A stretch of 64,000 bases of DNA from Rhea pennata (lineage: Eukaryota > Chordata > Aves > Rheiformes > Rheidae). Shown here one piece after another: positions 33,369 to 45,769 of this stretch. Position numbers and translations under genes: made by a program. Below the pieces are notes generated by a model that was not told the origin of the DNA, searched no databases, and saw nothing but the letters and a program-made list of their open reading frames with translations. The stretch lies in the NCBI RefSeq assembly GCF_028389875.1, contig NC_084663.1, forward strand, positions 171,532,301 through 171,596,300, read 5' to 3'. The stretch's first letter is position 1. Each line of letters begins with the position of its first letter.

Positions 33369-35685
33369 CAATCACCTCAGCAAACAGAAGACTTAACATA
33401 CCATGAACCACTGGGCCCAAACCACTCCAAGAGCAGAGAAAGTATGTTTGAGGTGAGCCAAAGAGTGTATCACTAAATGACTCCTTTGACAGTTTCTGGA
33501 GTGGCATGAGTTGCCTAAACTGTAAGAACACAAGAAGACGCTGCAGTTCCATGACATTTCACTCATCTCAGCGTTGATTTGAGGTCTAACTGCTACTACA
33601 GGCTGTACTATAATACTTGTGCCAGCATTCAGCTGTTGGCAATGCAAGGGGGTACACCGTGCTTGGCTGCCTCTGGTCCACAGCAGGGCAGCACTTGAAA
33701 GCAGTATGCACTGGAGCAGGACATAGCCATCCTCTTCCCCTCCTCCCTCCCTGCATAACCCACCTTTGGCATGATTTTGAGGTGCATGGTGCAATACTAC
33801 TTGTTCTCTCTGGAATACCTCACAGCCAAGTTCCCAAAGCTTTTGTTCACCCCATTATAGATTCCCACCCTGTTTTCTAACGAAACAAGGTCACCACAGT
33901 CAAGAGCGTCTATACAGCATGACCTCCATTCTGAAAATTAGCAGCAGGGGTAGGAGATCATGTAGGTTTTCTGTATGTATCATGTGTCGACTTTATGATA
34001 ACTTCATTTTGTTGACAGTTTTGGCAGCCTGAGACAGTCTGTATTACACACTGCTCTCCATATTAAGTGGCCAAAATAAAGCCAGATGCCATTACAGGAC
34101 TTCCATTATCTGGAGCAGAGTTTGATTGGCAGAACACAGATTAGTGTGGATGCACATAGGGAGGTGGCAGTTTTAATGAAAATGTCAGTAGAACTCTGGT
34201 AGTGCAAATTAGACATTAATCACTATGCTAAACTGTTGTGTCTTACACATATGTACACAAAAAATGGTACTCAGCAGAGAGACCTTTCCTGCTCATTTCA
34301 GAGCAATGCCCAGATGTCAGGCCAAAACAGTTAACAGCAAGCCTGTGGTGGCAGTCCAGTGAGGAGATACGGATATCAAGAATTGTTATATGAAAAGCAA
34401 TTTTTCAATATTAATTAAGGGATACAGGAATCTCTATCTGAATTATTTATTAGGGTTTTCAAACTTCGAGGGTTTTATCCCAGACATCATTCCCAAATTT
34501 CGTCCCCACTGAAAGGGCTATAGTACCACCTAAAACATACACAAGAAAAATAAAATGGATAATAAAACTTTCTCCTTCAAAGTCAAACAGGATTTGAATG
34601 AATCCACCTAGTTTTATGGGAGTCAACATGTACCTGTTAGCAGCTGCAGAAGCACTTAGGACTGGTATTGGGAGACACTGAGCATGTTGGCAGAATTGCT
34701 CCTCCACCGTTTACTCTTCAGTCTCTCTTGTCCTATCTGCTTAGTCCCTTCCAAACATAAGCCCACTAAAATTATTTGAAATCATGTTGCAATGGTCACT
34801 GAGTATTTACTGTTATCATATTGCTCTTCCTGCAAAGCTGTGCTGCAAGCTTTTTTCTCTTAGTCACTGCACTGTAACATCTTCTCAAACACCATGTTCT
34901 CAGGTATCCCACGAGCTATACAGGTGTTGCTGTCATTAGCAACCTATGGTTCTTTTGAGGCATTCCACTAATTGGAGAATGACTTTTTTCCCTATCTGTA
35001 GCTATATGCAGTTACACCATGCATTTTTCAGCTCTGATAGATTTCAGAAGTGCCAAGAAATATTGCAAAACAGCCTAAAAAATACACATTAAATGTGGCA
35101 GTGTGTAAATGTGATTTATAGTGTAATTATATGACATGTCATGGCAGTTACTGGTTGTGAGATATTACACGTTTCAGATGACAAAACACGCTGAGGAATT
35201 TCTAACTGTGTTTAGCAATTCATCTCTAAAGAGAAATGAGCAGAATTACATCAACATTTCTAAAATGGGATAATAACCAAAAAACAGAAATAAGGTTGTC
35301 TAAAGGCAACAGATGTAAATACATAAAACATTTATAGTATTACACTTTTCTAATGTACATTTAAACAAAAAAGCTAACGATTTTCTTTAAATTAGTCCTT
35401 TTTACATAAATAACCTTTTAAAGAATGTTATTTTTTGAATTTATATAGTAACACTACTTTTTCCTAACATTACTCATCTTCAACACAGTAGACCAGGACA
35501 GATGGAGGAAGAATTAAAAAAACAGGAAAATAACTAATTTCACAAAATGAAAGGTCTGATTCTATGACTTTTGATCATTTATGTTGATTCTTTAGTGTTA
35601 GCAGAGTTTAAAACTATTCATATAGAAAAGGTAGTATCAGATGTACTAGAGCTCAGATAATATTTTATTTACCTTTTTCACTCAC
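33366..35685. other. Non-coding DNA, no feature seen
   Basis: AT-rich sequence between the tRNA/CR1 chimera and the candidate ACOD1 exon. The open frames on both strands around 33393-33880 are not recognisable. Confidence 0.5.
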
Positions 35686-35747
35686 TGTAATATTTGAAGA
35701 TCTCTCTCTTGATGTGTCCTTGGAAGTTGCAGGAGCCACAGAGCTAG
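35686..35747 (-). CDS. ACOD1: Candidate upstream coding exon of ACOD1
   Basis: The minus strand shows a good acceptor (TTTTTCTTACAG) before 35747 and a strong donor (ACA|GTGAGT) after 35686. The 62-nt interval, read with two leading bases, encodes SSVAPATSKDTSRERSSNIT with no stop and joins the next known ACOD1 exon in phase 0. This would extend the N-terminus beyond the short mammalian one. I cannot confirm it by homology. The first exon with the ATG would lie further right and was not found. The 8.2-kb intron that this implies is large but ordinary. Confidence 0.4.
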
Positions 35748-38350
35748 CTGTAAGAAAAATAATACCTTGTTTGTGTCATTATGTTTTTTATTCTGCAAAA
35801 ATTACTAAAGGTCACATTCAGTGAAAATGTACAATGATAGCGGTAACATCAAGTCGCACAACTTACCTATTGACTTTGGTCACTATTCTGAATGGCACAA
35901 TAGCAGCAATATTAATTTGATTTTACTATAATAAGGAAATAAAACAAAATAACCTTATTCAATCTTCCTACAATTAGAACATTTCCTCAGTTCTGCAATC
36001 TGGTTATTTCTGTTGGTCATACTAGGCAGTTTTGAAGTCTGTTTTGAAGTATACATTTCCTTTTGAGTCATTTTTGCTTTTTTATTTGCATGGTTTCATG
36101 TGGTAATTTATTAAACTTTGGGGGAAAAGTCAGAAAAGAAAGGAGATGCATGATTTTCTTTTTCCAGCTAATTAACTGAGCTGCAAATGAAGGAATACTG
36201 AAATGTTTCAGTACATCCTAAAAACCAACACAACTGAAGCAGCGTGAGTCATGTTATTCAACTAATGATGCACACTGCACAGAGTAGAAACAACACAATG
36301 CTATTTTACAGCATAACAAAAACTGATAGTTGCCTTGAGCAGCAACTTGCAGGAGGCAGCTTGCTCTCTCTGTTGCCTATAAATGAAAAGACAGAGATGA
36401 AGCTTTTAAGCCTGACCCACCCATCTCTGCTTTGTGCTTTCTCTCCTCTGCTTCTGTGGATGCCAAAGGATGGGCTCACGAGGAGGAACAGGGTGGTTCA
36501 TGCTGAGAAGTTGTTTTCCCCAATGCAGCCTGCTCTCTCAGCCTACTACTCATAGCAACAGCTGGGCTGTAACACATCACAGGACTCACTCCACCTTGCA
36601 CGCATAACCCAGCCCTGCACTGATCCTTTCCCTCCTTCAGTGACAAGGCCCAGACCTCTTCTCCCTGGTTCTTCTATTTCCCTCAAATTTGGGAGGCGTA
36701 GCTGTTGGAATTAGGGAAAATGGATGGCTTCTTGAGGAGGGTGAAAGAAAAGAAAGAACAGGAAAGCTATATGATTGTACGCTGAGGAGGACGCTGGAGG
36801 AGGAAATCATTGTGGGGCAGGGAAAGCATAATTGTAGAAGGGAAAGAAATAGACTCTAGGCCTCCTCGAGTCTTCCAAAACACATATGTTCCCATCTCCT
36901 AAGCTCCACTGGTCTTCTCTTCCTGGCCCCAAAACAAATTTGAAAACAACATTTAATTTTCTTATATTTCTGTGAAGCTGAATAAATCACTACTGTCTGG
37001 AAAAGGAGGGCTAGTGCTAATTTCTCATAGCTCTCTCAGCAGCAGGCAGCACGCTTCTGTGACCTGGGGATTGAGATAGGAGAGGCCTCTCTGCTTAACT
37101 AATCCTCATGAAATAGATGCAGCTGCTCCACTTTTTCAGCGTTATACGAGGAGCTGGTGCATTGGGGCACAGAGCAATTATACGCAAAGCTGCATAACTG
37201 AGGTGCAGCCGATTTGCTCAGGGACCCTCTGTAGTTGAGCCTCAATTGGTATCAAGTAGTCTCCATGCTGCCTATTGCAGTTCACATGGCGTTCGTGGCC
37301 ACTCTGTCGGCACTGCCCCTTAGGTACTAATGCAGGCCAGGCTGCTGCTCTACCTGGCTCCCCCCAAAAGACCTGTGGCACTCACTTTCTGCTTGGCTTA
37401 TCCTGGCCCCAGCCCATCTCCCGAGCCCCTGCTGCATCCTTTGCCTACTGCAGCCCCTCAGCACCCACAGCAAGTGTGCTGCTTGCTGCTGCTGCTTCTG
37501 CTGCTGGACTGCCATGTCTGGAGTCCGCCTTGGGACTGGATGTGCTGCTTGTCCTATGGACCAGCCTATAGCATAGCAGACAGAGTAGCAGATGTGGCCT
37601 TCGCCTTAGTGGAGTGCAGACTTCAAAAAAGCCTTAAATGAAGTGCAGACTTCTGTATTTCAAAGCTCACCTTTCAGCCTACGTTGGCATCAAACGTTCA
37701 GTGCTGTGGTCCTATGGGCAGGGCCCCTAGCCACTGCTCAAAAAAGTAGCCATTATGCTCTGGAGTAACCTCTTGGGTTTGCTGTGAAAGAAATGTGCAA
37801 TGCCAATGGACAAGCTCCACGTTGCAACTAACATAGGTGGGCTTTAGAGTAACAGCAGCATCGCCTGAAAGCTCAAAAGCTTCTTTAGGTTCATACTAAT
37901 CCATTCTCCAGCTCTAGGAAGCTCTATGAGTATTTGAATAGTCTCCCAGCTCCTGCATACAAAATAACTTTCCCATGCATGCAGGAGCTGGGGAACTACT
38001 AAAGGCACAACTATAAGCTGAAGGGGGTGCATATATGGCATATACGTCTTAGTCAATTTGAACCTCTTCTTCTGGAGCCTGGCTAATGACTTCCTCTCAC
38101 CTACAGGTAGGAGGAGTAATCGCCTCAGGCCTCACAGTTCCTGCAGTGAACATTCAAATAATTAACTGCAAGATGAACTGCATGACAACTTAGATGTCAG
38201 TGTTCAGGCCCAAATGTTAATTTCAGTTTTGCTACATCATTCATAAAGTTAGTGAGAAGACAGTGTAGCAGGACTCAATTGAGAACAATATGGCTCTCAA
38301 GGTCACCTCCAAGCACGCCTTTACTATTTCAGGCAGTGAATTCATCATTT
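35748..38350. other. Intergenic or ACOD1 5' region
   Basis: No confident gene. A GC-richer patch at about 37140-37640 contains a CTG/CTGCTG-rich stretch (near 37480-37505) and overlapping open frames on both strands without family resemblance. Confidence 0.5.
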
Positions 38351-38413
38351 GAGGTTAGACTAGATAATCTCCAGAGGTCCCTTCCAACCTTACTGATTCT
38401 ATGACTCTATGAT
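38351..38413 (+). mobile_element. CR1 3'-end fragment
   Basis: About 60 bases with TTAGACTAGATAATCTCC and GTCCCTTCCAACCTTACTG followed by tail units ATTCTATG and ACTCTATG. It is a minimal 5'-truncated insertion. Confidence 0.85.
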
Positions 38414-41400
38414 CATGTGTGAGAGAGCAGCAATCTGTGAAAATATGTGCCTGCATCATCTGGAGGCAAGGTTCACTAAGCTGGACACTTCTGAGCTTAC
38501 ATACCTTCAGTCAGTGGTATTTCCCACAGTGCCTTCAAGCAAATGCTTCTGTTGATGAACTATTCCTCTCTCCTGCCCTACAGGTAATCAGTCCTAATAA
38601 TTCCCAAACAGCTCAGACTGGATGGGAAAAAACAAACAGCCTCATATCTGTCTGCTAAGTTGTGAGGACCTGAATTACCTAAAGATGCTTCCTGCACAAT
38701 CTCTTCTACTAGATGTTCCCTTTATCTGAGTTTGTAGTTTAAAGGTGTCAAAAACAGGGCTATATGGCTTTTTGTCCAGCCTCGCTCCCCTGCTAAAGGT
38801 ATTGGTCTTGCCTCTTCTTGGTCCTCTGGACAGTAGAGAGCAACTCAAAATATCGATGGGGGCTGTGTCCAGCTGTCCAGTATATCTGGAGCAGGTGCTG
38901 CTCAGCAATAGTGGCAACAGTTCTTTCCCTAGCTGGAGCCAGGCTCTGTCAGGAACTGTCTTGCTGTTTCCTTGGCTGTGTGTGGAAGGAACTAGGGCTT
39001 TTGCCAGGCACTACACATCCTCTGCCCCTTACTTCATTCCATCAGTGACATTAGCTCCTGTTCCTTTCAGACTAAGTAATAAGGTTGTGAGTTGCCTCTT
39101 CTAGCTTTGGATCAGAAAGTTCTTGCCTCAGGAGTCTGATACAAGATGGGAGCTTACCATATTGATAACTGCTCCTGAGATGTGACTGAAAAGAAAAATC
39201 TCAAAACAAACTGAAAACCCCAGACATACTCCTTCCTAGGATCAGATCATTCTCAAGCATTGTCATTACCCAAAGTCTTTCCATATAGGTGCAGAAACCT
39301 TTGCTAGCCAGTGCCCATTATGGCAGCTCCTCCAGAGCTTGCGGTTTTGTACCTGCATCCCACCTCTGCCTTCATTCCTGTATCCCAGAGTGCTTTTGGT
39401 GTAAAGCCTTTACTGAGACTGTAGAACAGCAAAGAGAAGATGTTCAAGTGTCCGAGAGAAGGAAAGGGAGCTTATAGTCAGAATTCTGCAAGATTTCCAT
39501 GTGTTCATGAGAAAGACAGGAAAGAAACCATGGCTAAAGGAGGGAGGAAAGTAAGAAACTCATTTGACTTTACTGTATGAAACCTAATGTATTAATTTTG
39601 CATCTCTGCTTTATTCCTGCTCAGAGTTGAGTGGTGAGTGGATCAAGAACTAACAACTGATCTAAGTGCAACACTGTAAACTGGAGTGGGCAGTTAAGAG
39701 CTGTGATCACTTGCCAGCCATTGTTTGTTGTTGAGTCACTTCAAGTGATGCTGCTTTCAGATAGATATGAGTCAATGGTATGGTGAGCATGCTCACTGAC
39801 TCCAAGTGAAAAATACTCACAGGCCTATGTCAGCCCTCAGCAGGCTGGCTAATCACCTGGTATTACATCCCTTCCTTATTCAGAGAAAATATCTTTCCTT
39901 CCTTCCTTACCTCCTACTGTCCCTGGACAGCTGGGAGCAGCTCTTACCTAACAGCACTACAGGATGCCAACCTGCCATAACATCAAAAAATATCCAGTCT
40001 AGTTTATGCCCTGGGAGCAGACCACACTGATCCTGGAAAATGGTTATCTGTAGTCAGACTGTGTATGAATCATTCTGGAATGAGATCACTGCAGTGGCTG
40101 TAACTCTTGGAGATAGCACTTGAAAAGAGGTTCACTGTTCCTCTCTCCTATCCAACTAGTCATCAGCCATAATAATCTCCATTAGGGTAGATGCCTCTGG
40201 TGGAGGAGCTGGAGTTTCAAGGACATTTAAGAAAGGAGTGTAGGATGGAAGGAGAAAGTCACACTGCAGAATTTGTGTCTGGGCTGTGACAAAGATATGG
40301 TCAGTCTGTGATGAACCCTGTAAAGATATGAAAAGATGAGCTTCAGAAATTCACCAGGTTCTGACAAGCAGCTCGACTGTATGGGGCTCCTTCCTCAGGG
40401 TCATCCAATTGCAAAGCAGCCTCCGCTGTAAAGACCAGGCCCAAAAGTTCTTCACTATCCACATCACCTTTGAGCCTGCAAGGCCATGAATCCAGTTTGT
40501 CCACAAGTTTCCAATGTTCCTGTGCTCCGAGAGCCACATGAGAGTCCTCACAGACAACTGTCGTAAAGCCTGGCAATCCTTTCCTTAAGGGCAGACATTT
40601 CTGAACTTCTTGTGTCTGTTCCAGCTGGCTGTTCTGGTAGTGCTGACCTCATCTGGGCAGCACAAGGTTTTTTCTCCAGTAGGGCTTGTTGAAACAGATA
40701 AACCTTGTGGCAAACTGCTTTCTGATGTTCACTAAAGCTGATCAGGACTTTAGATGGTCCCTTCCCCATGTTGCTGGAGTATGATCCCACAGAGATGAAA
40801 AGACTGCTTTGCATTTTGCTGCAAAGCTTTGCAGCAGTGAGCCACCAAGGCCAATTCATTGCAGAGATGGTTTGAGAAGTGGAAAAGGTGCACAAGTTTG
40901 ATGAGAATGGGGTATGAGGCCTGCTAGGTTACTTCTGGAGGCCTGGAACAAACTGACTTATACCAGACAGAATCTGGTTATTTTTCTAGTGGTTGTAAGA
41001 AATGACCTGAGTTTACCAAGAACACCAAGGCCTCCCTGCCAGCCTAGTGGACTGCCTTGCTTCAGATATGAAGGAAGAGGACAAGCCAGGAGATAGTTAA
41101 GAGTCAGCAGTCAGGGAGAAAGAAATGAAGCATTAACAAATGTGCAAGTACAAATACAGCCAGCATCCCTTGGGGATTGGTTACAAAGAAGAGAGCAACT
41201 CACAGACTACTGCAGTCTACAGTGAGATATGAGTTCAGCTAAGCAGAAAATGAGATTCATTACTGATGAGTGGGTTAGTGTACACACCTAGCAAAACTGA
41301 AAGAAACTTAAGCAGAATGATGTTCTCCAGCTACAGAAATATTTGACTGAGGTTCTTCCAGAATTTTGACATTGTCCTAAGTTAAAATTAAACATGATGA

Positions 41401-41720
41401 AATTGCCACATGAGCAGTGATTACATAGGAAAAAAACACAGAGCAGAATGACCTTCCTTAAACAGGAAAAAAAATGTGGCACAGAATGGCACACTCATAT
41501 TTATACATCTATTTTGTGAGCACCATTATTAGACAGGGATGCAAAGACACAGTAATGGTATACACAAATTAGGCATGGAAAAATGGATAGAACACTATAT
41601 GAGCAACTGCAGATCTCCTTAACTGTTCTTTCTAATGGATCACTCACTCATAACCAAATGATAATTTTTAAACATTCTTCAGAATACGGAAATACTTTAA
41701 ATGCACCATATAGGAAAAAA
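38414..41720. other. Intergenic, no confident gene
   Basis: No confident gene is seen. The minus strand at 40895-40343 has two overlapping open frames (115 and 77 residues) that could be halves of a decayed coding sequence, but I recognise no family. Confidence 0.45.
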
Positions 41721-41721
41721 G

Positions 41722-41815
41722 ATACAGAAAAATTGGAAAGGATTCAGAGAAGGGTAAGAATGATAAGAGGCTTAGAAAACATGGCCTGTGATGAAGGTGT
41801 GAGGAGGTTATCAGA
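41722..41815 (+). mobile_element. Old CR1 ORF2 C-terminal fragment
   Basis: The translation TEKLERIQRRVRMIRGLENM corresponds to the CR1 segment [19 protein letters not shown]. It is diverged and lacks the 3' tail, so it is an ancient fragment from another subfamily. Confidence 0.6.
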
Positions 41816-44800
41816 AAAGAGGTCTGTGTGGTTTCATATCACAGCTAAGCCAGTGAAAAAGGCACTTGTCTGATATTCTCCCCAGCAGCTGGTTAAATGA
41901 ATTAAGTCAGCAGAAAAGTCATTTTACAAAAGAACCAAAAATTTCTCCACTTTATTCTCAGATCTGGTCCATCACAGTCACGCGAGGCTAGGTGAGCTGG
42001 GGAAAAGAGCAGAGTAGTTCATTCTGGCAGCAGCTCATCTTCAGATTGGCTTGGCTTTAATGTGAAAGTGTTTCCTAAGAGGATACATGATACAGAGATA
42101 CAATCTGTATATTTTAGCAAAAAAGAGGATGTTGAGCAACAATGCTAGTCCACTGAGAAAGAAAAAGGGGGTAAAAGAAATCAACTGAATATTCAGTGAA
42201 GAATTTGTCTATGTGAAAGAAAACTTCCTAATAGGAAGCTTACTGAGTACCAAAATACTAAAATAGCCTACTTAAGGGTATTGTGGAATTTCCTTCACTG
42301 GAATCATTGTCAGTGCATTACACTCTAACAACATGGCTCTAACAAGAACAAGGTCAGATTCTAAAATTGCTATTTGGTCAATATTTTGCTAAAGACCAGA
42401 ACAACATCAGTGAACATGTTATTCCACAAGCAGACTGTCAGACATACTGCTCATGTTCTGCTTTGTATTCTGAAAAGCTTCCTGAATTATCTCAGCCACT
42501 TTTCAAATACAGCATGAGAACAAACTCATGAGAGTAGCTCAGAGTTTAGAGGTGATTTTCAGACTTGTGGTTATAACTTCAAATGGGATTGCGACACTAA
42601 AAATTTGCTAAAAAGTTGCTCAAGCATGATGGAACTTCAGTTAAAACAACTGGCAAATTTGTACATTGGGATTTATAAAATCATTAATTTATTAGAGAAA
42701 AAGAGTATAACAACCAGTGAATTTTTTTTTTGAAATGTAAGTGATGTTCATATTCAGATTACAGTAGTGTAAAACAGGAGTTATGATTACAGAACTACAT
42801 GAAGCAGAGACACGTGCTGTATTCTGGTTGGATTTTGCAAACTTTACTAGAAATGACAGGGTGTGGAGTCAGTGGATCAGATTTGGAAAATATTGATATT
42901 CACTTAACCTTTTTTTCTCCAGAGTCAATAAATACCTTTATTAATAATTCTTACTAGTAAAATGTTTTGTGGACAAACTAAACACCACCTCTTTCCTACT
43001 CAAAAACCTTCTACTCCCTTTATTATAGGAAAGTTCTGGGGAGAGTTTTAATATGCCGAGGAAGAATATGACCCAAAAATGTTAAAGGTATTTGCTAAGA
43101 AAATATACTGGTTACTTTAATTAATAAACTTTCTCTGGCTAAGAGATAGATGAAATAACTCAAATGTAGCAAGTTTGGGAATAAGTACAAACTTTTCATG
43201 AAGCCAGTAAATATCCTCTATGAAATGTCTTTTCAGGTGTTTGGAAGTCTTGGCAAATGGAGAGTGTGGGGGGATGCTTCCAGCTTCTTCCCCACAGCAA
43301 CTGCACTCGTGAGCCCACCTCCACCTCCCCTGAAGTGTGTAAATAGACTGGTCCTGGAGGCCATCTTGGGCTCTTTATGGGTGACAACGGGTCTGCCAAC
43401 TTGCAGAAGCCCGCAGGACGGGGACATCCTCCTGCAGTAACTTCCTTGCGATTGAGAGTACATTGGCCACTGAGGCAATGCGTGGGTAATATCAATTAGA
43501 ATTGGTCTACCTAGTTCATTTATTTGGGCAGTTACAGGTAGTATAAACTAGCTAGTCTTCTCTGTTTACTGAGATGTTGCCATTAGCATAACTTTTAGTG
43601 TAATTAGAAAGTAAGTATTCTAGTTGACCTAAGGATTGTTGCTCTGTACCATTGTATCTTGTGCAGTAAATTTTGCTCTTTGAGACAAATTGTGGAGTCG
43701 TGCAGTAGATCTTCTTCTCCCCCTCCTCCCTTACTCAAACCACACAAAACCCACACAGTCTAGGACTGTAAGGTAGTTGGTTGTCCTATGACAGAGAGGA
43801 TCAGTAATAACTTAGGGAGAATGCATAAGCACTTCAAAGAAATCTGAGTGCAGAACTTGTTCCGAGATCATGCCCACCATCCTAATGCTGTGCAGCCTCA
43901 CCTGGGAGATGCCACTTTGGGACATAAAGCTGCTATCCACTGTCTGAGAAGAGTACAGCTTTCTTCTTCAACAAGCCTTGCCATCTTTGAAGCTCAAGTC
44001 TACTTGTTCTAATGGGACTGATTAAGGAGGGAGAGGAGACTCCAAAAGACTGCCTCTGTGAACTAGTTAGAAGGCTGAACTGACAACGTCTTTTGACAGG
44101 TACCATAATTTATTTTCCTCCTTAGTTTTTATTCTGCCCTTTAACATTTGCTTCTTCCTTCCTTTCTTGTGTGTAGGTCTACAGAAAACTGATTTTCTTT
44201 TGTTTGTGTGAATGTAAAGATTTGCATATACATCATAAAATATTCATTTCTTCTAGCTTACCAGGGAATCTCCTGTATTGCTCCCTATCAGGGTTCAGAT
44301 ATTTTTTGCTCTAAAGTTTTGTTGTCAATCACACATTTTAAAGCAATTATGATTATTTACTCAAAACATGGGTCACAGAGATTCAGCAGCGTAATACGTG
44401 GTTGTGACTGCCTGACTGACAAGAGGCGTATTTTTATCATAGGAATAATTCAATGGGAAGTACAGTAATAAGAGATACATATAGTTGGAAAAATTCAAAC
44501 TCCTAAGAGAAAATCCTGAAGACGGGCCTGCAGTTCCTCCAGGCCTCTGTGTGTATGGGAACATGTGTGTGTATGTGTTCCTTTATTTTTATTCATTTAA
44601 TATTCATCTCTGTGAATGCTGTCTCTTCCCCCATTTTAAGATGCGGTCCATCTGCTTTACTTGTACAAGGCAGGATAACGCACAAGTAATCTTCACTTTC
44701 TTTGATGTTCACCTTTGGGTCATCATACTCTATTCCTTTCCTTCTTCCAGTTCCATCTCTCTTTTCCCTTACTGCCCTTATGGAAGGAATGACTTCCTCA

Positions 44801-45768
44801 ACTGATTTACCAAAATACCACTTCTCATTCAAACTCTTTCTGAAATGCACTTCATATGACACCTTCACTTACAAGAACACATTTTTACATTAATCTTAGA
44901 GTGAATTTCCAAGTGTCTCCAATTTGACATGTGTATCTTTTCAGGGCGTAACTCTTCAACAGGCCAGGGATCTTCTTTATTTTGGTAACACTGCTTTGAG
45001 TATATTGCCTATTAGTAAGTCAGAAGTTTCATTTGAGGAGTCTAAATTAAAGACAAAACTAATCCCTATTTAAATAATAAATCAGTTAATAGAAATGCTT
45101 TGATAATTATACAGATATCTAATTTTAGTCAGTCTTATTTATTATTATAGATCTGCCTTTTATATTACTAACCTCTCCTAAACTCCAGAGGACTAATTCA
45201 TCCTTTGTGTGACTCACCCCAAGGTAACAGAGTTACAGCCCAAGCTACTCAGACAACTTTTCTTTTTTTCACTTGCTCTTCATCTGTCTTGGTCATTCAA
45301 AATACTGACAAAAAAAGGATCAACCTGTTTGAATGTGATTGTGTGATTAGCCTCATCACACTACCCATCATAAAGGCCTGATATTGTGTCTTGCTCCTAC
45401 CATATTTGCAACAGACTAATCCTTTCCTAAGAGAAGCTAAGGTAGTGGCTATCATCCTGTCCTACTTCCTTCCTCCTCCAGTCCTGCACTCACTCTAAAC
45501 AGAGGAGATGGAGGGATTGAGTTCTGCTTTCAGACCTCAGTTATTTACATTGGTTTTTATCTCATGTTTTGGCTCTGTTTTGGACCACTTCAGCTGGCTT
45601 TCTCTGCAAGGCAATCTGCTCCCAAGGGTGCAAACAAACAGTTACAAACAGTGTGGACATGAGCCAGTCAGTGCCGCTTGACCTCAGAGCTATGGACTTC
45701 AAAGAGAGTTTGCAGTAGACCTGAGAGGACAACAGCATGGCTAGGCATCCCCATTATTACCTTCCTGA
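41816..45768. other. Intergenic DNA with an LTR-like patch
   Basis: No gene is seen. The stretch 43250-43770 resembles a decayed LTR and is listed separately. The other open frames are short and unrecognised. Confidence 0.45.
43250..43770 (+). repeat. Possible decayed solo LTR
   Basis: It shows a GC-richer 5' part, a TATA-like AGTATAAACT near 43538, and a downstream TTGTGCAGTAAATTTTGCTC then GAGACAAATTGTGGAGTCGT block, which reads like the R/U5 of an endogenous-retrovirus LTR. Termini and target duplications were not resolved. Identification rests on general LTR layout only. Confidence 0.3.
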
Positions 45769-45769
45769 T

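Noticed and set aside
33265-33880. Open frames on both strands around 33.3-33.9 kb
   Set aside because: One runs through the tRNA/CR1 chimera and none resembles a known protein.
38260-38350. Possible tRNA head upstream of the CR1 end at 38.35 kb (AGTGTAGCAGG)
   Set aside because: No B box or anticodon arm follows at the right spacing, and no flanking duplication was convincing.
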